Part shown: in pieces, positions 15,945 through 23,294 of the stretch
Layout of the letters: the number at the start of each line of letters is the position of its first letter
How positions within the stretch are numbered: position 1 is the stretch's first letter
NCBI RefSeq assembly: GCF_015674855.1
Contig: NZ_JADMLG010000026.1
Coordinates: 1-64,000 of the forward strand
From: Nocardia bovistercoris
GTDB taxonomy: Bacteria; Actinomycetota; Actinomycetes; Mycobacteriales; Mycobacteriaceae
Reading direction: 5' to 3'
DNA length: 64,000 nt
Position numbers and translations under genes: made by a program
The notes under the pieces: generated by a model
Databases searched by the model: none
What the model saw: only the letters and a program-made list of their open reading frames with translations
What the model was told of the DNA's origin: nothing

Positions 15945-16100
15945 AGAGCACCTTTTCTCCGGGCTCGGTTCACCGCGCGGAGAGGCGTGACTACATCCTG
16001 ACCACATTCCTTCGCCCGCGCTTCGGCGAAATGGGCATCGAGCCGGTCCGCGACGGCATCGTGTTCGTCCTCGAAGAGATGGCCGTACCGATCACAGGCC
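15945..16100 (-). pseudogene. Second tyrosine integrase C-terminal remnant
   Basis: On the minus strand the translation contains CDRYGHLFEDEHDAVADRL followed by a charged tail, which is the end of a tyrosine recombinase (DRYGHLF holds the nucleophile region; DEMDALADRL-like helix). Everything upstream of this tail is missing. The frame runs straight into repeat copy E, repeating the integrase-next-to-repeat pattern seen at 14095. The sequence differs from the first remnant (NFYSDLF), so two different integrases were once present. Confidence 0.65.
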
Positions 16101-16186
16101 GCATCCGCGAGGCAGCCACGTCCTGATCCATTACCGCCTCTCACGAAGCCGAAGCCATCCACGATTCCGGTCTCCGAATCCGTTGA

Positions 16187-16723
16187 TCAGTCCTCGTCTT
16201 CCTCGTCTTCCTCGTCTTCCTGCTGCTGCTCGACGATCCGCGCGATCTCCTCGTTCCACTGCTGGTAAGCGGGATTGATCAGACCGACCCATACCGAGCG
16301 GTCACTGACCGTCACTTCGAGGACGAGACTGGAGAGGTCCCACCGCAGACCGCGGGTCGGCTCCACCCACCACCCCGTCGGTCGTTGCCGCACCGTCTCG
16401 AACACTCGTTGCACGAACTCGTCGAAGACCGCGTTCAAAGCAGGTTTCACATCGGGATCGTCCAGCACGACATCGGTGACGTCGAAGTCGAGATGATTCA
16501 ACTGCCCTCGAGGGAACGGCGCGGGCGGCACAGAGACGAACGCCGTGGTATCTGGCCGGTTCACTTCGAAATCGGTGACGAGGCCTGGATATTCCTTGCC
16601 GACATCGACCAAGGTCCACCCCACCGAAGCGGCGAAGGCCGGCAGGTCCTCGGCTGTCCAAGACCATTCGAACTCATTCGCTGCGCGCACAACCTGCACG
16701 GCGCGATCCATATCTACGTGCAC
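16187..16723 (-). CDS. DUF6301-like protein
   Basis: A 178-residue protein resembling the one at 20645-21145: both open with H-x-D and RAVQVVRAANEFEW / GATRIAWIAAEFDW, both have a central DFEVNRP / DFAVNRP motif and end with a helical part. The start GTG at 16723 is chosen by this alignment; the open frame extends 18 codons further. The C-terminus is a run of Glu, Asp and Gln coded by an imperfect tandem repeat. Such proteins are common in Nocardia; function unknown, with some found near toxins or secretion genes. Confidence 0.65.
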   Translation of the reverse strand: MHVDMDRAVQVVRAANEFEWSWTAEDLPAFAASVGWTLVDVGKEYPGLVTDFEVNRPDTTAFVSVPPAPFPRGQLNHLDFDVTDVVLDDPDVKPALNAVFDEFVQRVFETVRQRPTGWWVEPTRGLRWDLSSLVLEVTVSDRSVWVGLINPAYQQWNEEIARIVEQQQEDEEDEEDED

Positions 16724-17238
16724 CACGGTGGTGTCTTTCTGCTCAGCATGGCGGGGACGGACGGGTGGACTTCGCACCTTCTCACATCGCCGAATGATGT
16801 TGGCGTCACACGTAGGTCAGGCACCGGAGGCTCTCGGCCTGTGACAAGACGTCGACCGACGGCACGTCCTGCGTAACGGTAAATAGCGTGTGTGGCAGGC
16901 GACGGTGGCGAACTGTACGTGCAAGGGGCGGCGAACGCGGCTTCTCGCCGCTCGGACCCGCGCATAGTGACCAGGTGTTTCTCCGGTTGCCCATGTGCGT
17001 CCTCGCGGACGAAGTCGTCCTCGCGCAGGTGTCGTGGGATCGCCTTGCCAACGCGAGGTGCCGCAAACCTCGACGCACGGCTCCGTGATGTCGTGGTCGA
17101 CGATTCCCTCTGTTCCATTCGTCGGCGCACGCCGCGTGCCATTCGAATCCCGTCCGCTGTCCGAACCAGATTATCGATGCCGCAGTCCAACAGGTCAGAT
17201 GAATGGTTGTAATTATGACCGACTGATACTCTGGCCCC
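16724..17238. other. Gene-free region with degenerate repeat copy F
   Basis: No gene is supported. It holds a worn repeat copy at about 16951-17010. Several overlapping frames run through it on both strands but none has a ribosome site or recognisable family. Confidence 0.5.
16951..17010. repeat. att-like repeat, copy F (degenerate)
   Basis: CTCGGACCCGCGCATAGTGA, CCAGGTGTTTCTCCGGTTGC, CCATGTGCGTCCTCGC. It keeps the GTGACCAGG...GTTGCCCATGT part but has lost the CCTGCCGAGGGCAC core. Weakest of the six listed copies. Confidence 0.45.
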
Positions 17239-17523
17239 ATAGAGATCATCCCCATCACAGAGGCCAATGCGCGCATCGCCGAGCTCGCCGACCGAGTAGC
17301 GCGCGAGCACGATCGCTTCACCATCACTCGCAACGGCCGTGCCGACGTGATGCTGATTTCCGTCGCCGAGTACGAATCGATGCAGGAAACACTGGAAATC
17401 CTGAGCGACAGCGACACCATGTCCGAACTCCGCCAGTCCAAGGAAGACTTCGCCTCCGGCGACACCTTCGACGTCGATGAGGTCCGCGCTGAGCTGGAGA
17501 AGCGCCGTCGCGGTGTGGCGTGA
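17239..17523 (+). pseudogene. RelB/Phd-type antitoxin with ATA in place of the start codon
   Basis: The frame reads EIIPITEANARIAELADRV, then RFTITRNGRADVMLIS and a C-terminal acidic helix, a clear Phd/YefM-RelB antitoxin of about 95 codons. The codon where Met is expected (17239-17241) is ATA, and the frame is closed by TGA at 17224-17226 with no ATG, GTG or TTG between. The next in-frame starts are inside the domain. Either a point mutation removed the start or a rare ATA start is used. The stop overlaps the start of the toxin remnant by four bases, so the operon layout is intact. Confidence 0.75.
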
Positions 17524-17790
17524 CCACAGCACCCGAGCCCTACTCCGTGGTCGTGTCCGCCCAGGCTCGCCGCAACATCCACGAGAACCTTGCCCGCTGA
17601 TGTCGCCATGGAGACCGTTGCCGGACCGATCTCCACCCCGCACCGAGTAGGCAAGCCCTTGGTTGAGCCATTCGATGGATTCTATTCAGCTAGACGCGGC
17701 ACTTATCGAATCGTCTATCGCATCAACGACGACAAGCACGCGGTCGAAATTCACTCGGTTCGCCACAGGCGCGACGCCTACCGCTCGTAG
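17520..17790 (+). pseudogene. RelE-type toxin, frameshifted
   Basis: The gene begins with GTG overlapping the antitoxin stop and reads PEPYSVVVSAQARRNIHENL before ending at a TGA (about 17597). The rest of a RelE toxin continues in another frame: LPADVAMETVAGPIS, PHRVGKPL, FYSARRGTYRIVYRIND and SVRHRRDAYRS to TAG at 17788-17790. A single-base indel near 17585-17593 explains this. The ribosome-dependent mRNase residues (RxGxYRxxY, RHR) are still readable, so the break is recent. With the antitoxin start also lost, the whole module appears dead. Confidence 0.8.
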
Positions 17791-18115
17791 GCAGCCCTCA
17801 TGTTCAGGCCAACCAGGTCAGCGCATTTCCTGATCGAGACCGATTTTCCGGCTCGGGACCCCTGGTCAGTCCCATTCCCCCGCAAGCCCTACAGAGGCAC
17901 ACCGAATATGGGACAGACAACGACGATCACTCCTGGACCGCGCCGAACAATCCGACCAGCGTCGACAGTTCGACGACACAAAAACTCGACTACCGGGTGG
18001 CCACGTCATCGGGCACCGGTCAAGGCTCACAGAGCTGGCAGAGAAGACTCGGGTGACGTATCGTGCGTGGCCTGTGATAGCCGAGGTCTGTCATGCATCT
18101 GCCAGAATGAGTCGT
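17786..18115. other. Intergenic region with a worn hairpin element
   Basis: No gene seen. At 17863-17915 GTCAGTCCCATT pairs imperfectly with AATATGGGAC, and between them lies AGAGGCACACCGAA, so this is probably another decayed copy of the hairpin part of the dispersed repeat. The remainder is plain. Confidence 0.4.
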
Positions 18116-19048
18116 ATGAAGGTGATTTCGCCTGCTGCGCTCCTTGCACTGCGTGAGGCGCTGCCCTCGATCGTCTGGTACCGGAAGCCATTCGAGGCAT
18201 ACGTCCGCGCAGCGCTGGCCGACCACCCCGAACTGCTCGCGGGAGTGGCGTTTTCGGCGATCTCGAAACGCGAAGCAACCGATCTGATCGTTGATCGCCT
18301 GATCGCCCAGCAGAACCGCTACTTCGAAATCACTGTCCGGCTGATCCTCGCGGTGGCCGCGATGGAGTCGTTCCCGGACGTCGAGAAGATCAAGGATCTC
18401 AGCGACCGAGCCGAGCGCCTTCAACAGGCCAAAGCCTGCGTGGCTGAGTTACGCCAACACACAGCAGGATTCAGCCAAGACCGCGAACGCGAGGCCCGAC
18501 GGAATGACGCGCGAGCCGCAGATGCCGACGCCTCTTCAGCGGCGCGCAAGTTCAATGACGATCTGGACGATCTCAAGGCGCGGTTTATCGCACTCCACCA
18601 GATGAACAACAATCCGCAAGAGCGCGGTCGTAGATTCGAGCGCTTCCTCAACGACCTTTTCGAGCTGTTCGACCTGGAGCCACGGCTCAGCTACGTACTG
18701 AACGGAGAGCAGATCGACGGCTCATTCAGCTTCGACACGGACGACTACATTGTCGAGGCCAAGTGGACGAAGGAGCCGATCGGGCGCGATCAACTGGACA
18801 TTCTCGATTCGAAGGTGCGTCGGCGCGGCAAGAACGCGCTGGGAGCCTTCTTCAGCGCGAGCAGCTACACAAGCACCGCCTTGGGCAAATACAGCGAAGG
18901 GTCGACGTTCATCGCTGTCGACGGGCAAGAGATCTTCCTGATCCTCGAAGGACGCGTCCGGCTCGACGAGGTTCTGCGGAACAAGAAACGCCATGTCAAC
19001 GACACAGGCAGTTGTATGCTCCACACTAGCGAGTGGCTAGTCACATAG
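18116..19048 (+). CDS. Restriction endonuclease-like (PD-(D/E)xK) protein
   Basis: A 310-residue protein. The N-terminal 100 residues are helical, the middle (about 115-170) is a charged coiled-coil-like segment, and the C-terminal third is a nuclease fold: RGRRFERFLNDLF, then EQIDGSF (Asp201) and DYIVEAKWTKEP (Glu214, Lys216), i.e. D...ExK, and ALGAFFSASSYTS. This is the layout of Mrr-like or stand-alone restriction enzymes. No methylase is nearby, so it may target foreign or modified DNA. ATG 18116 is chosen because MKVISPAALLALREAL looks like a natural start; ATG 18107 is equally possible. Confidence 0.7.
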   Translation: MKVISPAALLALREALPSIVWYRKPFEAYVRAALADHPELLAGVAFSAISKREATDLIVDRLIAQQNRYFEITVRLILAVAAMESFPDVEKIKDLSDRAERLQQAKACVAELRQHTAGFSQDREREARRNDARAADADASSAARKFNDDLDDLKARFIALHQMNNNPQERGRRFERFLNDLFELFDLEPRLSYVLNGEQIDGSFSFDTDDYIVEAKWTKEPIGRDQLDILDSKVRRRGKNALGAFFSASSYTSTALGKYSEGSTFIAVDGQEIFLILEGRVRLDEVLRNKKRHVNDTGSCMLHTSEWLVT

Positions 19049-19362
19049 GTAGGTCGGCCACGCTGCACAAGGAGGGACATTACCGAGGCCGAACTTGCGC
19101 GTCAGATCGTCGTCGCAGAGTGGCAGGGGCCGGTCTCTAATGGGACAGCTGACTGAAATGTGAATTGTGGCGAGCACGGCCCTCATCCATCATGTGGATG
19201 ATGCGCAGTCAGTATCAACAAGTCGAATGGATTGTAGGGGACGCGACCTGGGGAAACTCCGAAGATGGGCAGCACAAGAAAACGTCGAGCGTCCTGTAGG
19301 ACCCATGTACCGCCGTGCAAACGGCCTTCCGGATGTCGCAACCGCCACGTAGGTTGTCCGGC
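19049..19362. other. Intergenic region
   Basis: No gene is supported. A strong ribosome-site-like AAGGAGGGA (about 19070-19078) is followed by a short open frame (TEAELARQIVVAEW) ending at a TGA near 19157, but there is no ATG or GTG at a sensible distance, so it may be the remains of a small gene. Confidence 0.35.
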
Positions 19363-19896
19363 ATGACACAACCGTCGCACGGTGCACCGTCGTCGCTCGT
19401 GAATCCCCCCTACTGGTTGATCTACGGTTTGGCATGGCCTGCGGGTGAGGCCGATTTCGCCGAGGCCGCCGTCGCGGTCGCCCCGACAGCCGTACCACGC
19501 CACGTACTGAGTCGAGCTGCAGCCGACGTTTTCGATCTGACGATCGCGATCGCCAGGCAGAACAACTGGCGGGCGGTGTTTCTGTCGGACATTACGCAAT
19601 GGTTGGACACCCAACAGCGAACCTGGGCTGACATAGGTATCGATTACGAACAGGTCTGTAATGAGCTCTCCGAAACACCCATCCTGCAGCTATTTCTAAC
19701 CCTGAGCCAACTAGGATACGCTCTGCTGTGCGACGCATCGCGTAACGGCTTGACTATCCACACAGCCAATGGAACCTGGCAGACCGGCCTACGCGAGCGC
19801 GACGATCTACGTGCGCAACTTTCGGACAATCTCGCGCGGGACTGGCCGCCATACGCCACAAGCGTCTTCGAAAAGCAGGCGGGCGGAACAGCGTAG
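19363..19896 (+). CDS. Hypothetical protein
   Basis: A 177-residue protein from ATG 19363, with PYWLIYGLAWPAGEADFAEA near the start and a helical middle containing WLDTQQRTWADIGIDYEQV and LQLFLTLSQLGYALL. Codon third positions are mostly G or C and the frame is clean, so it is probably a real gene. I recognise no family, motif or signal sequence. Neighbours give no hint. Confidence 0.45.
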   Translation: MTQPSHGAPSSLVNPPYWLIYGLAWPAGEADFAEAAVAVAPTAVPRHVLSRAAADVFDLTIAIARQNNWRAVFLSDITQWLDTQQRTWADIGIDYEQVCNELSETPILQLFLTLSQLGYALLCDASRNGLTIHTANGTWQTGLRERDDLRAQLSDNLARDWPPYATSVFEKQAGGTA

Positions 19897-20015
19897 GTGA
19901 CCGGTCCCCGATGATGAGACCACCTCGGAACGTAGCGGTTCGTCCAGATTCAATTGATCCCACGGGCCGAATTGCGTGATGGCGAGTCGTTGTGGGTCGG
20001 CTGGCCTGGATGTTT

Positions 20016-20435
20016 TCAGTGAGGGCGGAAAGCGCGGCAGATCAGCGCGGGGTGTCGAAGCAACTTGGGTCCCAGCGCGACCGCCAATGAGGTCAGCCCC
20101 AGCCAGGGGCGAACGTGGGGTGTCAGACGCTGAATGCGACCATCTCGCCCGCACTCGATCAACATGGCGTCTCCGACACGCACGCCCAAGACGCGAGCGT
20201 CTGCCACGACAACAGCTGTGTTCGCCTCGCGGACCCGGTGACGCCAGGTCGACCCGGATAGTGCGGGCAACAACGCAGAGAACAGCGCGCGCAGATCGTC
20301 GTGACCGCGGAATGCCGAACGCCCTGCCAGTGGCGAGATCAGTTCCGCGTCCGATGCCAAAGTGTCCATTACGGCGTTGACATCGCCGGCCTGCGTTGCT
20401 GTGCAGAATCGAGCGACCACGTCAACGTCCGTCAT
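20016..20435 (-). CDS. SnoaL-like / NTF2-fold protein
   Basis: 139 residues with the pattern of small NTF2-like proteins: a first helix pair (VVARFCTATQAGDVNAVMDTL), the strand ASDAELISPLAG, then FRGHDDLRALFSALL and a sheet (TAVVVADARVLGV, DAMLIEC). The ATG at 20435 has GGAGGAA five bases upstream. Such proteins are enzymes or binders of small hydrophobic molecules; the substrate cannot be told. It stands alone between unrelated genes. Confidence 0.65.
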   Translation of the reverse strand: MTDVDVVARFCTATQAGDVNAVMDTLASDAELISPLAGRSAFRGHDDLRALFSALLPALSGSTWRHRVREANTAVVVADARVLGVRVGDAMLIECGRDGRIQRLTPHVRPWLGLTSLAVALGPKLLRHPALICRAFRPH

Positions 20436-20644
20436 CGGATTCCTCCCTGTCCCCACTCGAATACTACATACAGTAGTTGCCTTTGGGCCGGGACCTGCTG
20501 CCTGTCGGGGCGGTAGAGACGACGTCAGTCACCGCCGACTGGCCGCGCGGTGTGATCGACCAGTGCGCAGTGTGTCTCGACGCGGTGCACCGGTCAGATG
20601 CATCGCGACCATTCATTTGATCCGACAGGAAGTAGCCTCCACTC

Positions 20645-21145
20645 ATGCACACCGATATCGAGGGCGCGACCCGCATTGCCTGGATCGCAGCGGAATTCGA
20701 CTGGAAGTGGCCCCTCGATGATCCGACCCCGTTCTGCGACGCCGCCGGGTGGGAACTCGTCCGGAAGGAAGGCGTCATGTGGTTGCGCACCGACTTCGCG
20801 GTGAACAGACCGGAATGTTACGTCTATCTGGAGAACCGGCACATCATCCGATTCGCGGCGCCGGTTACCGATATCGCCGATTTCCGGGCACCCACAGAAG
20901 AACGAATGCCCCCCATCCTCCAAGCTTTCGACGACCTGGCGGACGCTTTCGTCGACACTCTCGGCCTGCCCGCGCGCTATGAACCAGGTATCGAGGCGAT
21001 GATCAGATGGGACTACCCGAGGATAGTCGTGGGACTCGACGCGGGCTTCGTGGCGGTCACCCTCAGCCTCGTCCGTCCCGAGTATCAGGCCGACATCGAC
21101 GAATTCGCGGAGCGAATAAGACTCGGCTTGATCGAGGACATCTGA
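20645..21145 (+). CDS. DUF6301-like protein (second copy)
   Basis: A 166-residue protein from ATG 20645, paralogous to the one at 16187-16723: it shares H-x-D, IAAEFDW / ANEFEW, a hydrophobic central DFAVNRP and a C-terminal VSLV(R)PEYQ versus LINPAYQQW. Unlike the other copy it has no acidic tail. Function unknown. The pair within 4.5 kb on opposite strands hints at duplication or a shared role in this island edge. Confidence 0.65.
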   Translation: MHTDIEGATRIAWIAAEFDWKWPLDDPTPFCDAAGWELVRKEGVMWLRTDFAVNRPECYVYLENRHIIRFAAPVTDIADFRAPTEERMPPILQAFDDLADAFVDTLGLPARYEPGIEAMIRWDYPRIVVGLDAGFVAVTLSLVRPEYQADIDEFAERIRLGLIEDI

Positions 21146-21195
21146 GCGGCATCGCCACCGCACTTGGGGATTTCAACATCGATCTGATCAGCCAT

Positions 21196-21717
21196 TCATG
21201 CGGTGAAGTCCACGTCGAACAGATCTTCGAGTTGATCGAGTCCGGCGCGAGCCTCGACGGTGAGCTCGGCCTTCATCTCACGTGCGGTGCACGGTATCGG
21301 CACCTGTTCGAAGATTTGCAGGTCACGAAGCCGGTAGGCGATGTAGTCCGCATCCGAATCTTCGGCACGACGCCCGAGTTCGGTGAGCACGATCGCGAGC
21401 CCGGCTCGGCCACCGTGTCGACTCAGCGATTCGGCGGATTCCTGTTGTACGGCGGTGTCCTCGTCGTGTAGCAGTGCCGTCAGATCCGACAGCGCTTCGC
21501 GGTCGGGAAGCAGCGTGCCGAGCGCGCGAGCGGCCGTGCATCGAACCTCCCATTCCCGGGAGTTCAGACCTTCACGAATTCGATTGCGCTCCAAATTCTT
21601 TCTCCGCAGCGGCTCATGGTATCTCGTCAGGTCGGATGGGTCGGGCTTGCTTTCGCACACGAACCCCTCGGCCGTCCAGCGCGCGTCACCCTCAGACGCC
21701 CGCCACTTATCGTCCAT
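21196..21717 (-). CDS. HEAT-repeat-like protein
   Basis: A 173-residue protein whose middle carries two HEAT/PBS-type repeats: REWEVRCTAARALGTLLPDREAL and DEDTAVQQESAESLSRHGG. These form stacked helices used for protein binding. ATG 21717 (MDDKWRASEG) is preferred to one 15 codons upstream. It follows galE on the same strand with a gap of about 55 bases, so the two could be co-transcribed, though no functional link is obvious. Confidence 0.6.
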   Translation of the reverse strand: MDDKWRASEGDARWTAEGFVCESKPDPSDLTRYHEPLRRKNLERNRIREGLNSREWEVRCTAARALGTLLPDREALSDLTALLHDEDTAVQQESAESLSRHGGRAGLAIVLTELGRRAEDSDADYIAYRLRDLQIFEQVPIPCTAREMKAELTVEARAGLDQLEDLFDVDFTA

Positions 21718-21771
21718 CTTGTGACGACGGCGATCGCGCGCACTACCAAGCCACGCGCCCAACGTTCGACG

Positions 21772-22746
21772 TCATCGGGGTTGCTGATGGAATTGCCATG
21801 CGTCGCGCACGATGTCGAGGATGTCTGGATACTCGGGTGTCCATCCCAGTTCACGGTGTGCCCGTTCGGAGGATGCGTACAGGGTGGCGGGGTCTCCCGG
21901 TCGTCGGGGCGCGATCCCGACCTCGAATTCCGCGCCGGTGACTTCGCGAATGGCTTCGATCACTTGCAGATTGGAGAAGCCGATACCATTGCCGAGATTG
22001 TAGACTTTGTGCTCACCGGGATGAATGGCTTCGAGGGCCAGCAGGTGTGCGCGGGCCAGATCGGTGATGTGGATGTAGTCCCGCACACAGCTGCCGTCGG
22101 CGGTCGGGTAGTCGTCGCCGAACAGCGCGAATTTGTCTACGCGGCCCAGTGCGGCATCCAATGCCAGCGGGATCAGATGGGTTTCGGGGTCGTGTCGTTC
22201 TCCGATCATCGTTCCGTCACCGCAGTCATGGGCGCCTGCGACGTTGAAGTAGCGCAGCGAGATCGCTCCAAATTCGAAAGCACGGGTGTAGGTCGTGATC
22301 GCCCGGTCGACGGCGAGTTTGGTGTCGCCATAGGTGTTGACCGGGTTCGTGGGTGAGGTTTCGACCAGCGGAAGTTCAGCGGGCTCGCCGTAGACGGCCG
22401 CCGTGGACGAGAACACCAGTTTGCCGACCCCGGCGGTTCGCATCGCGTCCAAGAGCGCGAGGGATGCGCGGGTGTTGTTGTCCCAGTGCCACTCCGGATG
22501 ATGCATCGACTCACCAGCTGCGATCAACCCGGCGAAGTGCAGCACGGCATCGAATCCGGCGTCGGGAACCAGGATTTCAGCGATATCCTGCACTCGAAGC
22601 CGGACGAATGCCGCGCCGTCGGGGATCTGCCGGTCGTCGTTACGGGACAGATCATCGACAACGACGACCTCATGGCAGGCATCGAGCAGCATCCTCGTGA
22701 CAGTGGCACCGACGAAACCGGCGCCGCCGGTGACAAGGAGTTTCAT
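21772..22746 (-). CDS. galE: UDP-glucose 4-epimerase
   Basis: 324 residues of an extended short-chain dehydrogenase. The Rossmann motif GGAGFVGA is at residues 7-14, SSTAAVYG carries the catalytic Ser/Thr, and YGDTK is the Tyr-x3-Lys pair. The enzyme interconverts UDP-glucose and UDP-galactose, needed for arabinogalactan and other cell-wall sugars in this group. ATG 22746 overlaps the stop of a decayed upstream frame (ATGA), suggesting it was once translationally coupled to that gene. Complete and typical in length. Confidence 0.92.
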   Translation of the reverse strand: MKLLVTGGAGFVGATVTRMLLDACHEVVVVDDLSRNDDRQIPDGAAFVRLRVQDIAEILVPDAGFDAVLHFAGLIAAGESMHHPEWHWDNNTRASLALLDAMRTAGVGKLVFSSTAAVYGEPAELPLVETSPTNPVNTYGDTKLAVDRAITTYTRAFEFGAISLRYFNVAGAHDCGDGTMIGERHDPETHLIPLALDAALGRVDKFALFGDDYPTADGSCVRDYIHITDLARAHLLALEAIHPGEHKVYNLGNGIGFSNLQVIEAIREVTGAEFEVGIAPRRPGDPATLYASSERAHRELGWTPEYPDILDIVRDAWQFHQQPR

Positions 22747-22975
22747 CTGACCTGCACTTTCATCGCGAGTAGGTGATCGTGGATGTCTTGGCGGTGAGCC
22801 TGGAAATAGTCCTTGGGCCAAGCTCGGCGGTGCCGGTCCAGCTGGTGAAGCGTTGCCGGGCGCGACTCTTCACAGTAGCCAATGGGTCCGGGTCCGGTGA
22901 GGCTACACACGCCTCGGTCATCGCACGTGCAAGTTCGTGGGCGGCCCGGTGATGGCCTGCCACAACTCGGCTGCT
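22743..22975 (-). pseudogene. Frameshifted gene upstream of galE
   Basis: Two minus-strand frames each look like half of one protein: the upstream frame reads HRAAHELARAMTEACVA then DPLATVKSRARQR, and the downstream frame reads LHQLDRHRRAWPKDYFQAH and DIHDHLLAMKVQVR with a stop overlapping the galE ATG. Restoring one C near 22852 would join them as RARQR-LHQLDRH. The family is not known to me. The coupling overlap with galE suggests the intact gene was its operon partner. A small plus-strand frame overlaps, so confidence is limited. Confidence 0.5.
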
Positions 22976-23254
22976 GCTGCTGGTGGCGGCGTAGCGGCTG
23001 TGGCTCGGGTCGGCCTGTCCAGCTACGGATTCCATCCACGACCCGGCTATCGGCTCATCGCGGAAATCGGCATTCCGCTGGTCATGCTCGCATTCCGTGG
23101 AGTCGTTCGAAAGATCGGTTCAGCTCTGCTCGTCACCCTCGCCGCGCCATGGTGGATATACCTACTACTCGGCGGAATCGTCCTCTTGGGTCCGCCCCTC
23201 ATCGTCTATCTGGTGACGATTGTGATCACTCACGCTACGAGAGCGCTCCCTTGA
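22937..23254 (+). CDS. Possible small membrane protein
   Basis: A 105-residue frame. The last 70 residues contain two hydrophobic stretches (AEIGIPLVMLAF and WWIYLLLGGIVLLGPPLIVYL) that could be membrane helices. There is no clear ribosome site and the first third overlaps the decayed gene on the other strand. The composition of the C-terminal half looks protein-like, but the start may lie further downstream. Uncertain. Confidence 0.35.
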   Translation: MGGPVMACHNSAAAAGGGVAAVARVGLSSYGFHPRPGYRLIAEIGIPLVMLAFRGVVRKIGSALLVTLAAPWWIYLLLGGIVLLGPPLIVYLVTIVITHATRALP

Positions 23255-23294
23255 CCTGCGGCGTCTCCGATGCCGAACGGCCACGGTCGGAAGA

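Noticed and set aside
16197..16232. Short CTTCCTCGT repeat as a microsatellite or regulatory element
   Set aside because: It encodes the acidic tail of the DUF6301-like protein and is explained by that.
10429..17915. CRISPR array, because of several similar repeats
   Set aside because: The copies are long, degenerate, unevenly spaced and interrupted by genes; no cas gene is present.
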